Source of the DNA: Aquipluma nitroreducens | GTDB lineage: Bacteria; Bacteroidota; Bacteroidia; Bacteroidales; Prolixibacteraceae | DNA: 64,000 nt | Direction: 5' to 3' | Assembly: GCF_009689585.1 (NCBI RefSeq) | Contig: NZ_AP018694.1 | Span: 434,001 to 498,000 of the forward strand | In this document: piece by piece, positions 9,341-18,591 of the stretch | How positions within the stretch are numbered: the stretch's first letter is position 1 | Layout of the letters: the number at the start of each line of letters is the position of its first letter | Made by a program: the position numbers and the translations under genes | Notes under the pieces: generated by a model | What the model saw: only the letters and a program-made list of their open reading frames with translations | Databases searched by the model: none | What the model was told of the DNA's origin: nothing

Positions 9341-10722
9341 CAACACTTCGGTTAAAATTTAGTTATTTATCTGATTTACAGTAAAATAACTGATTATTTA
9401 TTAGTATAAAACCGCAGGGATTTGTATCTTTAAAGTATTAATTACCAGTTAATTACTTTAATTATGGCCACCCCTGCGATTTATGATTTGTATTCAAAAG
9501 TTGTTCTTGAAGCTTTATCTGTTTCTAAAATAAAGCTCAATAAATGCAGACGAGATTTTATGATTGAGATTTTCATGCTATACTTAAGTATTCCTTCACG
9601 GATCAACTTCCTTCAGTTAGGCCGATACAGCCTTTTTGGAGAACAACGCTTCCGTGGTCAGTTCGAGCAAGGGTTTGACTTCTTTAGCTTCAACAAAGCC
9701 TTGTCAATGCCTTGGATTGGCAATCGCAATGCTGTTGCTTTCGATCCGAGTTTCATTCCTAAATCGGGCAAACATACCCCTGGAATCGGATACTTTTGGT
9801 CGGGCTGCGCAGGTCGGGCACTTCGTGGTATTGAAATCCTTGGGCTTTCAGTAATCGATGCAGACACAAGATTAAGTTTTCATCTAGATGCCGTACAAAC
9901 GCCTCCGACAAACTGTCTTCAAGATAACGACCTTTCGTTAATCGACTGGTATGCTGGGGTCATCAAAAAACATATTGAACTGATACTGTCCATTACTCGA
10001 TACGTTGTTGCAGATGCGTATTTCTCTAAGAAAAACTTTGTGGATAAGATACTGGGATGCTCCCTCCATTTGGTAAGCAAACTTCGGGAGGACGCCAACT
10101 TATCATACCTTTCGATACAACCCAAAACTGGGAAAAGAGGCAGGCCAGCAAAATATGGAGGAAAAATCGATTTTCGGAAACTAAATCATGAACACTTCAA
10201 TATGGTAGTAAACGATAAAGGTATAATGGCATACTCTGCCATTGTATACTCCAAGTCTCTTGAAAGGAATATCTTGCTGGTTGTAGAACTGTTCCTATTA
10301 AAAGGGAAAACAATTTACAGGCTTTTATTTTCAACAGATACCACACAAACGCCAATCGATGTGATCGATATTTATCATACCCGCTTTCAAATAGAATTTG
10401 GATTCAGGGATGCCAAGCAATTTGCCGGACTTGAAAACTCGCAGGCAAGAAGTGAAAATAAGCTTAATTTCCACTTCAATGCGGCCTTAACAACAGTAAA
10501 TATTGCCAAAGTAATGCAACTTAGAAATCCGCAAACCCGCGAAAACTCATTTTCGATGGCAACTTACAAGATCTTGTTTCATAATACTTTAATGCTATCA
10601 AGATTTTTTCGCCTGTTCGCTATTAACCCGAACTCAATCAAAAATCGTCAACATGTCAATGAACTATTGTATTTCGGCACAATGGCCGCGTAATTACACA
10701 TCACTTTTTGAACGAACTATTG
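9341..10722 (+). mobile_element. IS4-superfamily (YREK) element, copy 1, 1382 bp
   Basis: The ends are imperfect inverted repeats: caacacttcggttaaaa on the left against caatagttcgttcaaaa read inward from the right. The 6-bp direct repeat ctgata flanks it at 9335-9340 and 10723-10728. It carries a single transposase. A second copy of identical length lies at 11450-12831, with only a few base differences. Confidence 0.9.
9464..10693 (+). CDS. DDE transposase, YREK type (copy 1)
   Basis: 409 aa. The Y-x2-R-x3-E-x6-K signature is exact in YHTRFQIEFGFRDAK (residues ~305-319). The other catalytic Asp residues are probably in AFDPSF (~residue 94) and VADAYF (~residue 185). A basic segment, TGKRGRPAKYGG, follows. 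It is a cut-and-paste transposase of the IS4 superfamily; I cannot assign a subgroup. The start ATG lies 123 bp inside the left end. The reading frame is complete, so the element may be active. Confidence 0.9.
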   Translation: MATPAIYDLYSKVVLEALSVSKIKLNKCRRDFMIEIFMLYLSIPSRINFLQLGRYSLFGEQRFRGQFEQGFDFFSFNKALSMPWIGNRNAVAFDPSFIPKSGKHTPGIGYFWSGCAGRALRGIEILGLSVIDADTRLSFHLDAVQTPPTNCLQDNDLSLIDWYAGVIKKHIELILSITRYVVADAYFSKKNFVDKILGCSLHLVSKLREDANLSYLSIQPKTGKRGRPAKYGGKIDFRKLNHEHFNMVVNDKGIMAYSAIVYSKSLERNILLVVELFLLKGKTIYRLLFSTDTTQTPIDVIDIYHTRFQIEFGFRDAKQFAGLENSQARSENKLNFHFNAALTTVNIAKVMQLRNPQTRENSFSMATYKILFHNTLMLSRFFRLFAINPNSIKNRQHVNELLYFGTMAA

Positions 10723-11287
10723 CTGATAAGAAAGATGGAAAATAAAGATACTCCAGATACAGATAGACAGCAAATGGAATTTGAATATGTAAACTGGCAT
10801 TCTGATCAACCTTCCCAATTATATTCTGACAGGGAAAAGATAACCAAAGTTTTTATTCATTTATTTCGGAATGCATTCAAGTTTACTCCCTCAGGTAAAG
10901 TTAAATTTGGTTATACGATTGACTCTAAGGAAATAAAACAGCTCAAATTTTTTGTAAAAGACACTGGTATTGGAATTCCTGAAAATAAAAGATCAGTTAT
11001 TTTCGACCAATTCCAACAAGCTGAAGATTGTTATAAAATAAAGTATGGTGGTACCGGTATTGGTCTGTCTATAGCAAAATATAATGTAGAATTGCTTGGT
11101 GGGCAGATTGGTGTTGATTCGACTCCAGGAAAAGGCTCCATGTTTTATTTCACAATTCCGATTACTGAACCGGAATCTATTTGCAATAAGTTATAAAACA
11201 AAAAGATACAGAAGATGAGCAAATGGCCTTTTAAACTAAACTTTTCTGATAGCAGAAGATGATAATTTAGATTTCAGACTCCTATAG
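10723..11287 (+). pseudogene. Hybrid histidine kinase remnant (ATPase domain plus decayed receiver)
   Basis: Codons to 11196 encode a full HATPase domain: N box FRNAFKFT, G1 box DTGIGIP, F box FDQF, G2 box GGTGIGLSI. The sensor and His-phosphotransfer part is missing, and the frame opens only inside or just after the IS end. About 50 bp beyond the stop, 11246-11284 reads LIAEDDNLDFRLL, the start of a receiver domain, followed by a stop. The gene was therefore a hybrid kinase that decayed. It lies between two IS copies, neither of which cuts the ATPase domain. Confidence 0.75.
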
Positions 11288-11449
11288 CAGATTTTGATCA
11301 ACCGAATCTCCATATCATTTCACCCCAGGTTGGACATCAGACGGTGTTACAAGTATTTGAAAAACTAATTTAATAACCTGAGCGATCTGCCTTGTTTAGA
11401 AGATTTGTTCAATAATATGGCTCAAAAGATTTGAATCAGTATTATCTAA

Positions 11450-12831
11450 CAATACTTCGGTTAAAATTTAGTTATTTATCTGATTTACAGTAAAATAACT
11501 GATTATTTATTAGTATAAAACCGCAGGGATTTGTATCTTTAAAGTATTAATTACCAGTTAATTACTTTAATTATGGCCACCCCTGCGATTTATGATTTGT
11601 ATTCAAAAGTTGTTCTTGAAGCTTTATCTGTTTCTAAAATAAAGCTCAATAAATGCAGACGAGATTTTATGATTGAGATTTTCATGCTATACTTAAGTAT
11701 TCCTTCACGGATCAACTTCCTTCAGTTAGGCCGATACAGCCTTTTTGGAGAACAACGCTTCCGTGGTCAGTTCGAGCAAGGGTTTGACTTCTTTAGCTTC
11801 AACAAAGCCTTGTCAATGCCTTGGATTGGCAATCGCAATGCTGTTGCTTTCGATCCGAGTTTCATTCCTAAATCGGGCAAACATACCCCTGGAATCGGAT
11901 ACTTTTGGTCGGGCTGCGCAGGTCGGGCACTTCGTGGTATTGAAATCCTTGGGCTTTCAGTAATCGATGCAGACACAAGATTAAGTTTTCATCTAGATGC
12001 CGTACAAACGCCTCCGACAAACTGTCTTCAAGATAACGACCTTTCGTTAATCGACTGGTATGCTGGGGTCATCAAAAAACATATTGAACTGATACTGTCC
12101 ATTACTCGATACGTTGTTGCAGATGCGTATTTCTCTAAGAAAAACTTTGTGGATAAGATACTGGGATGCTCCCTCCATTTGGTAAGCAAACTTCGGGAGG
12201 ACGCCAACTTATCATACCTTTCGATACAACCCAAAACTGGGAAAAGAGGCAGGCCAGCAAAATATGGAGGAAAAATCGATTTTCGGAAACTAAATCATGA
12301 ACACTTCAATATGGTAGTAAACGATAAAGGTATAACGGCATACTCTGCCATTGTATACTCCAAGTCTCTTGAAAGGAATATCTTGCTGGTTGTAGAACTG
12401 TTCCTATTAAAAGGGAAAACAATTTACAGGCTTTTATTTTCAACAGATACCACACAAACGCCAATCGATGTGATCGATATTTATCATACCCGCTTTCAAA
12501 TAGAATTTGGATTCAGGGATGCCAAGCAATTTGCCGGACTTGAAAACTCGCAGGCAAGAAGTGAAAATAAGCTTAATTTCCACTTCAATGCGGCCTTAAC
12601 AACTGTAAATATTGCCAAGGTAATGCAACTTAAAAATCCGCAAACCCGGGAAAACTCATTTTCGATGGCAACTTACAAGATCTTGTTTCATAATAAATTA
12701 ATGATATCAAGGTTTTTTCGCCTGTTCGCCATTAACCCGAACTCAATCAAAAATCGTCAACTTGTCAATGAACTATTGTATTTCGGCACAATGGCCGCTT
12801 AATCATATATCACTTTTTGAACGAACTATTG
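11450..12831 (+). mobile_element. IS4-superfamily (YREK) element, copy 2, 1382 bp
   Basis: Same ends and length as the copy at 9341 (left end caatacttcggttaaaa). The 6-bp direct repeat atctaa flanks it at 11444-11449 and 12832-12837. Because each copy has its own different target duplication, the two inserted independently rather than as one composite transposon. Sequence differences are concentrated in the last ~250 bp. Confidence 0.9.
11573..12802 (+). CDS. DDE transposase, YREK type (copy 2)
   Basis: 409 aa, nearly identical to the transposase at 9464. Visible differences are Met to Thr near residue 255 and a few substitutions after residue 350 (for example QLKNPQ, NKLMIS, RQLVNE). The catalytic residues and YREK signature are unchanged, so it is probably functional. 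Confidence 0.9.
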   Translation: MATPAIYDLYSKVVLEALSVSKIKLNKCRRDFMIEIFMLYLSIPSRINFLQLGRYSLFGEQRFRGQFEQGFDFFSFNKALSMPWIGNRNAVAFDPSFIPKSGKHTPGIGYFWSGCAGRALRGIEILGLSVIDADTRLSFHLDAVQTPPTNCLQDNDLSLIDWYAGVIKKHIELILSITRYVVADAYFSKKNFVDKILGCSLHLVSKLREDANLSYLSIQPKTGKRGRPAKYGGKIDFRKLNHEHFNMVVNDKGITAYSAIVYSKSLERNILLVVELFLLKGKTIYRLLFSTDTTQTPIDVIDIYHTRFQIEFGFRDAKQFAGLENSQARSENKLNFHFNAALTTVNIAKVMQLKNPQTRENSFSMATYKILFHNKLMISRFFRLFAINPNSIKNRQLVNELLYFGTMAA

Positions 12832-12894
12832 ATCTAAAAGACACAAAATAAAATGAGTTGCAGGCTGGCAACATAAATATTATTTGAATTGATT

Positions 12895-14292
12895 ATGGGA
12901 AAAATATCGATGATTTTAGCCGGGATGGCACTTGTTCCGAAACTTTATACAAGGCGAATCATTAAAATTCACCCTAACTACTTATTCTCACTTGTTGGAT
13001 TCGGGATTGGAAGTTTTATCAGTCTAACTATAATTTTTGCTGAAGAGTTTAACGGTGATGTTTCTGTTTCTTCCGGCCATTCCCAAATCCACCACCTTAC
13101 CATTCCGGTTCTCTTTGGTTTATTTGGTATGTTTTTCGGATATGTTTACGGTAGAAAAAGTCAAACTAAAGAAGAGGCCTTTCAGGAAATTTTTGACAAC
13201 CACCAAACCCTGAATCTGATTTTAGACCATCTCCCTTTGTTGATTTCCTATCTCGACACTGACCTGCGTTACCGGTACGTTAATAAAACTTACGAAAAAT
13301 GGATGGGACTTTCCTTGAATGACATTTATGGAAGACTTGTGAAAGACATTGTTGTTGAAAACACGTATGAGGCGCTTATCCAAAATATACACAAAGCCAA
13401 ACAGGGGAAAACCGTTACGTTCGACACCTCAAGAGAATTGAACGGGAGCAACCGGTTTTTACACGTTACGTTGATCCCTCATCTGGACGAAAACAGGTCG
13501 GTCAAAGGATTTCTTTCGGTTGTGGCTGATGTTACTCAGCTCCGGAAACGGGAAAACAAAATCAGGATACAAAAAGATAAGCTGGAAGAATTAAATGCTT
13601 CTAAAGACCTGTTTTTTTCTATAATTTCTCACGATCTGAAAAACCCTTTCAATTCGTTGTTGGGATTTTCTGAGCTGCTGCACGATGATTTTGACACCCT
13701 TGACGAAGCTATCAAAAAAGAATGTGCAGGTCACATTTATGAGAGCGCCCGAAACACCTATGAACTGCTGGAAAACCTGTTGGCCTGGAGCCGCGCCCAA
13801 CGCGGAAAGCTAGATTACAATCCCTCACTTGTGAACCTAAAAATCTTGGTTGATGAAAACCTGCGTTTACTGCTCCTATCCTCCTGGCAAAAAAATATCC
13901 GATTGCAGTCTGAATTGGGCGAAGATTTCCGGATCACCACTGACAGGGAACTGGTAAATACAGTCATTCGTAACTTGTTGACCAATGCGCTGAAATTCAC
14001 GTCAAAAGGAGGTCTGGTAAACGTTTCAGCACGTTGGATTTCGAAAAACCGGGCACATGATTTTCTGGAAGTTTCCGTGACCGACAACGGACTGGGCATA
14101 GCTCCCGGAAAACTAAATCAACTCTTTAAAATAGGTAGGTCTGAGTCAACAGAAGGAACAGAAGGAGAATCGGGAACAGGTTTAGGTTTAATGCTTTGCA
14201 AAGAGTTCGTTGAAATATGTGGAGGTGAAATAATAGTTGAAAGCGAACCCGGAAAAGGAAGCATAGTCAAATTTACATTGCCCAATAAGTAA
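12895..14292 (+). CDS. Membrane-bound PAS sensor histidine kinase
   Basis: About 465 aa. ATG 12895 is preferred over the TTG two codons upstream. Two hydrophobic segments (~20-45 and ~65-85) flank a short external loop. A PAS domain follows (~100-215, LPLLISYLDTDLRYRYVN). The dimerisation/phosphotransfer helix has the H box FFSIISHDLKNPFNSLLGF. The C-terminal ATPase has N box RNLLTNALKFT, G1 DNGLGIAP and G2 GTGLGLMLCKEF. It autophosphorylates on His and passes phosphate to a receiver. The nearest response regulator is the sigma-54 activator at 16379; pairing is possible but unproven because IS fragments lie between them. Confidence 0.85.
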   Translation: MGKISMILAGMALVPKLYTRRIIKIHPNYLFSLVGFGIGSFISLTIIFAEEFNGDVSVSSGHSQIHHLTIPVLFGLFGMFFGYVYGRKSQTKEEAFQEIFDNHQTLNLILDHLPLLISYLDTDLRYRYVNKTYEKWMGLSLNDIYGRLVKDIVVENTYEALIQNIHKAKQGKTVTFDTSRELNGSNRFLHVTLIPHLDENRSVKGFLSVVADVTQLRKRENKIRIQKDKLEELNASKDLFFSIISHDLKNPFNSLLGFSELLHDDFDTLDEAIKKECAGHIYESARNTYELLENLLAWSRAQRGKLDYNPSLVNLKILVDENLRLLLLSSWQKNIRLQSELGEDFRITTDRELVNTVIRNLLTNALKFTSKGGLVNVSARWISKNRAHDFLEVSVTDNGLGIAPGKLNQLFKIGRSESTEGTEGESGTGLGLMLCKEFVEICGGEIIVESEPGKGSIVKFTLPNK

Positions 14293-14578
14293 TCATTTGT
14301 TAATGTCGTTCGGCAATTTCAAAAACTTACGATTTGAAACAGTCATCGTTAAAACCCGAAATCACCAGAAGGGGACTTAAAAGCCGCCCCTTTAGGAGAG
14401 GTTTGGAGGGATAATATGAAGGTAAACTTACTATTTGAAAGTTACAATTACTGAATTTTGACTTTTGATATAGTTCCACGGGGTTAGTTGAATTTATTCA
14501 AATTTTACATTTAGATAGATAGACAGATATTAAAAAAAAATAAATTCTGTTTAATTCGTATTTGCAACATTTATTTTC

Positions 14579-15037
14579 ATGTTTGAATCAGGAATATATC
14601 AAAAAACTATTATGAGATTAAAATTTGACAAGATCAGAAGGAATCCAACACATTTCTTCATTCTCACAGGTTTTACAATCCAGGAGTTTAATGAATTGGC
14701 TTTAGAGTTTCGGGGCCAATGGGAGCAACATTCCAGTCATTTTACATTAAAAGGGAAAACGCGGCAAAGAAAAGCATTACGCCGCAAGACAAATGTTTTA
14801 CCTGGATATCAGGACAAATTATTATTTATACTTGTGTATTTGGAATCATTTCCTTCACAGGAACTTCAGGCAACCGCCTTTTCTATGACACAGCCTCAGG
14901 CTAATTCATGGATACATCTTTTGTGTAATATCCTTCACAAAACACTTGAAAAGATAAACAAAATTTCTGACCTCGAAAATAAAAAGGTGGAACAGTTGCT
15001 AATGGATTGTCAGCATGTTTTATCGAAAAAAAAGTAA
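14579..15037 (+). pseudogene. IS5-type transposase N-terminal fragment
   Basis: 152 codons. The segment NPTHFFILTGFTIQEFNEL and the block DKLLFILVYLESFPSQELQ followed by SMTQPQANSWIHLL match the N-terminal helix-turn-helix half of IS5-group transposases with a DDE_4 catalytic domain. The frame ends after CQHVLSKKK, before any catalytic Asp, and the remaining two thirds are absent from the sequence that follows. A better start is ATG 14612 (MRLKFDKI). Confidence 0.75.
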
Positions 15038-15476
15038 GGGATCTCTTTAAAAACACGCGCTAACATTGCAAATGCAGTAACTCCAAGATAAGTTCGTCAT
15101 CCATGACGGATACAGATATGTTCTTGGAAAGATTTTTTGCTAACCTGAATGTTTGGAAACTCATATCCCGGATTAGGAAATACAAAAAAAAACGAATAAC
15201 CTAAAAAAAGTATTCATTATGAAATCATTGTTTGGTGTCGGAAGATTCCTTCATTTTATTAGCATGAGCCAATCTGCTAAACGTTATTTTAAAGAGGGGA
15301 TATCAAGCATGCTTTATTCAGATACTACCACAAGCGGGGAAAGAAAACTTACGAATTCAGATCTTCATGCCCGGGATAGGTACGACGTTGCACTGGAAAT
15401 CAGAAAGAGAACAGCTATAATAAGGTATTTGATAATCGTTCCGGGAAACATTCACAAGCAACAACATTGGAAAGAA

Positions 15477-15827
15477 ATGAAAAATATATGGACGATTTTT
15501 GTGTGTTTAAATCTATTCCTGCTGCTATTTCTCTCTTGCAGAGAACCAGACCATTGGGTTTATATGGGCTCCTACGGTTTTTCTCCAAATGGAGACGGTG
15601 TTAATGAACTGTTTATAATTCCTTTTGACACAACAAAAGTGAATCAAATGACAATAATTGATTCAATGTCTAAAAAAAAAATGTTAGATGTTTACCAATA
15701 TCAGAAGAACTGGTGGAACGGCAGGCAAAACAATACCGGCAAACTTGTTTCAGAAGGTCTTTATAACTTTTATCTGGAGATTGATGGGACATATACATAT
15801 TATGGTTATGTGTACCTGAAGTATTGA
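15477..15827 (+). CDS. Small lipoprotein with FSPNGDG motif
   Basis: I chose ATG 15477 over the longer frame from 15219. It gives a signal peptide ending in a lipobox (LLLFLSC), and a purine-rich ribosome site lies just upstream. The 116-aa product contains GFSPNGDGVNELF, the hallmark of the gliding-motility-associated C-terminal (CHU_C-like) module often found at the end of T9SS-secreted proteins. Here it forms nearly the whole protein. The 86 codons upstream show no resemblance to anything I know. Function unknown. Confidence 0.55.
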   Translation: MKNIWTIFVCLNLFLLLFLSCREPDHWVYMGSYGFSPNGDGVNELFIIPFDTTKVNQMTIIDSMSKKKMLDVYQYQKNWWNGRQNNTGKLVSEGLYNFYLEIDGTYTYYGYVYLKY

Positions 15828-16354
15828 TAATCATAAAACCATATCCGATTTCAGGCGGTACTTCCTGATACGTTTACTCGTAACATGCAAATCCTTTACG
15901 AAAACGCTCGGGGCGGAACTCCCGGAGCGTATAACAATTCAGAACAGGACTTATAATGAATTCAAAATCACTCTTTCACTAAATTCAGCTTGAACAGACC
16001 TCCATTCCAAAATTTCCTTCGCATAAGTCTTACTATAACCCTGAAAATGATACTCTCCATACCAATCCTTAGAAGCCCTTTCCTAGGGCGATTTTTCCTA
16101 TTTTCCGGGATGGAAACCCATTCCGGAAAATTTTCCCTTTTTTATGAATCAAGGAATTACGCATAAGATATAAGGACGTGCTTTTTCATGATTGGAAGTT
16201 CTCTCAACTTCCATTTCTGGAACCCCTTAGCGACAGTTGAACTTAGGGGATTCCTTTTTTGAATACTAAGTCCAAAAGATGATTGATTTTGACCCCGTTG
16301 CATAACCAATTGGGGGATCCTCCTTTTAATATGTTGAGGTAAAAAGGATATGGT
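15828..16354. other. Long intergenic region with repetitive stem-loops
   Basis: A 527-bp gap. It contains a GGAAA-rich imperfect inverted repeat around 16110-16140 (ttccgg/ccggaa arms) and the terminator-like hairpin listed separately at 16219. No open frame with family resemblance was seen. No convincing sigma-54 or housekeeping promoter could be picked for the regulator downstream. Confidence 0.4.
16219..16260 (+). terminator. Stem-loop followed by T-run
   Basis: The left arm ggaaccccttag (16219-16230) pairs, with one bulge, with cttaggggattcc (16242-16254), and six T residues follow. It has the form of an intrinsic terminator. It is ~390 bp downstream of the small lipoprotein and ~120 bp upstream of the response regulator, so it isolates the regulator from upstream transcription. 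Confidence 0.5.
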
Positions 16355-16378
16355 GTGAACTGTTACAATATTAATTCA

Positions 16379-17746
16379 ATGGAACTTATGGAAAAAATTT
16401 TGGTCATCGACGATAATAAGTTAATTCGTAAAACCTTAAGAGAGATACTCAGCAAGGTTGGGTACACAATTATTGAAGCAGGTGATGGCGAGACGGGCTT
16501 ACAGCTTGTTCGTTCAGAACACCCTGAACTTGTAATTACTGATTACCAGATGCCTGGAATTAGTGGGCTTGAAGTCCTCTCCGAAATACGTAAATTAAAA
16601 GTTGTGATTCCTGTATTACTCCTTACCTCTTTTGGGCATGTGGTATTAACGATCAAGGCCATTCAGCTCGGTGCTTTTGACTTTCTTGAAAAACCAGTTG
16701 ATCCTTCTCTTCTCAAATCTACTGTCCAACTGGCCCTAAATTCGGTCAAAGTCAGCAATAGTCTGAATGCGGTCCCCCACGAGGATACCTCCAGCGAGAG
16801 CATGCCTGAAGATAACATAATGGTAAGCAGATCGCCCCGGATGAAGGAAATCTTCAAAAACATTGGTCGCATCTCGATGAATAAGGTGAATGTTTTGATC
16901 GAGGGCGAAACTGGTACCGGAAAGGAACTCATTGCCAGGCTGATTCACTTCTCAGGAACAACGAGCGATAAACCATTGGTAGTAGTAAACTGTAGTGCGC
17001 TTACGGAAACACTGCTCGAGAGTGAACTTTTCGGACATGTTAAAGGCTCCTTTACGGATTCCATACGCGATAAAAAAGGTAAGTTTGAACTTGCTGGAGA
17101 AGGCTCCATTTTCCTCGACGAAATTTCTGAAATATCGCTCAATACCCAGGTAAAACTACTGCGTGTTATTCAGGAACTTGAATTTGAAAGAGTAGGTGGA
17201 GAAGCCACCATACCAATGAAAGCGAGGATAATAGCTGCGACAAACAGGAGCCTGGAAAAACTTATAGAACAGGGAAAATTCAGGGAAGATCTCTATTACC
17301 GGCTCAAGGTATTCACAATCAACTTACCTCCTTTGCGCGAGCGAAAGGAAGACATAAGAGACCTTGTAAACCATTTTATGTATAAACTTGATAAACAGTA
17401 TAATAAAAACGTGATTAAGGTTGGCGACGGTGTTATTGAAATGCTTCAGCAGCATGACTGGCATGGGAATGTACGCGAACTTAAAAACACCATCTTACAG
17501 GCTATCATTATGTCAAAAAATGATGTGCTGGAGAAGGAAAACATCACCATTAATGTCCGCATCCACGACAATCATGCAGATGATTCTGAGATGTCTGAAT
17601 TGCTGTCCCTGGCCGATATGGAGAAAAATCACATCAGACATGTACTTGATGTGGTAAAATGGAATAAACTGGATGCTTCCCGTATCCTGAATATTACCCG
17701 GCCTACTCTAAATGCCAAGATTGAAAAATATAATCTGGTTCAGTAA
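16379..17746 (+). CDS. Sigma-54 dependent response regulator (NtrC family)
   Basis: About 455 aa; ATG 16379 or 16388 is preferred to the upstream GTG 16355. A receiver domain (acidic IDD near the N-terminus, phospho-acceptor Asp in TDYQMPG, Lys in EKPVD) is followed by an AAA+ domain with Walker A GETGTGKE, Walker B GSIFLDEI and arginine-finger region FREDLYYRL. A C-terminal Fis-type helix-turn-helix follows (ASRILNITRPTLNAKI). The sigma-54 contact loop reads GSFTDS rather than GAFTGA; Phe and Thr are kept. It activates sigma-54 RNA polymerase when phosphorylated. Only 38 bp separate it from the convergent fimbrial operon, which carries a sigma-54 promoter, so it is the best candidate activator. 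Confidence 0.9.
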   Translation: MELMEKILVIDDNKLIRKTLREILSKVGYTIIEAGDGETGLQLVRSEHPELVITDYQMPGISGLEVLSEIRKLKVVIPVLLLTSFGHVVLTIKAIQLGAFDFLEKPVDPSLLKSTVQLALNSVKVSNSLNAVPHEDTSSESMPEDNIMVSRSPRMKEIFKNIGRISMNKVNVLIEGETGTGKELIARLIHFSGTTSDKPLVVVNCSALTETLLESELFGHVKGSFTDSIRDKKGKFELAGEGSIFLDEISEISLNTQVKLLRVIQELEFERVGGEATIPMKARIIAATNRSLEKLIEQGKFREDLYYRLKVFTINLPPLRERKEDIRDLVNHFMYKLDKQYNKNVIKVGDGVIEMLQQHDWHGNVRELKNTILQAIIMSKNDVLEKENITINVRIHDNHADDSEMSELLSLADMEKNHIRHVLDVVKWNKLDASRILNITRPTLNAKIEKYNLVQ

Positions 17747-17784
17747 ATATTATTATCAGGTATTCTGGGTTCCAGATTAATGTG

Positions 17785-18591
17785 CTATTTCGTGTTTTTG
17801 AGTTTCGATGCCGGCTCTTCTCTTATATTTCCACGATAGGTGGCAATAAAACAATTCGACCAGCCACTTCTTTTGATCATACTCAGAATTTGCTTTGCCT
17901 CGGTAAAGCCTTTTAAGTCTTTGGTACTGTAATGGTACAATCCGTCTTCTTCCAGACTTTCTTCTATGATTAAACCGGGCGCCCTGACCAGCAGTTGTGC
18001 AAAGTAATCCTTGATTTTTATCGGCTTGCGCAGGGCCAGCAACTGTACTTTATACTGTTTCTTTCCCTTTATATTATTCCCCATTGTTTTTTCTGACGAA
18101 ATCTGCCCGGCAAAATCTGTCTGTGGCTGAGCCTGTGTTTCCCCATAAGTAACAGCAGGTTCAACTTCCTTCTGTTTTTCCGGAATAACCTGGTTTATTT
18201 GTTGTGATATTGTTCCGGCATTCGCCGGGGTCTCATTATGGGGCTCCGGCATTTTATTTTGTTCCGTTCGCAATACAAATTCAAGCCCATCCACCACATC
18301 ACCGTCAATACCTTTAGAAATTGTAAACGGCAACGATGCAGGAGTACTTTTCCAATGCAATTTGCTTAACTGGACGGTATCCACTCTGGCCGTGTAATCG
18401 CCTGGGGCGAGTCCCAGGTAACTGAAATAACCATCAGATTCGCTAAGCGTATGGGCCACGAGGATAGAATCGTTGCGGTAATAATTCACAATAATTCGTC
18501 CCTGTCCCTTCTTTTCACTTCCGGCGTTATAGTAAACAGTTCCCGCCCCTTCACCTACTACTGCTATCGGAACTTCAATCAATCTGAACAT
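17785..18591 (-). CDS. C-terminal part of usher-like protein with SPOR-like domain (separate frame)
   Basis: 268 codons from ATG 18591, in the -1 frame relative to the usher gene. The frame is open upstream of the ATG, and reading it directly from the usher gives VSIDPNMFRLIEVPIAVVGE. This continues the usher's Cna/SdrD-like tail, so it is most likely the 3' part of one gene. Residues 1-110 form a beta-sandwich-like carrier domain (SDGYFSYLGLAPGDYTARV). A Gln/Pro/Glu-rich linker (~115-175) follows, then an ~85-aa SPOR-like segment (KQYKVQLLALRKPI, FTEAKQILSMIKRSGW). SPOR domains bind denuded peptidoglycan, which would anchor the usher to the wall. Translation could also be reinitiated. Confidence 0.7.
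   Translation of the reverse strand: MFRLIEVPIAVVGEGAGTVYYNAGSEKKGQGRIIVNYYRNDSILVAHTLSESDGYFSYLGLAPGDYTARVDTVQLSKLHWKSTPASLPFTISKGIDGDVVDGLEFVLRTEQNKMPEPHNETPANAGTISQQINQVIPEKQKEVEPAVTYGETQAQPQTDFAGQISSEKTMGNNIKGKKQYKVQLLALRKPIKIKDYFAQLLVRAPGLIIEESLEEDGLYHYSTKDLKGFTEAKQILSMIKRSGWSNCFIATYRGNIREEPASKLKNTK

Noticed and set aside
9116-9346. A 76-codon minus-strand frame in the gap before the first IS4-type copy.
   Set aside because: No family resemblance, no ribosome site, and composition like the surrounding intergenic DNA.
15219-15476. An N-terminal extension of the small FSPNGDG lipoprotein.
   Set aside because: It would bury the signal peptide and lipobox at residue ~87; the internal ATG gives a normal lipoprotein.
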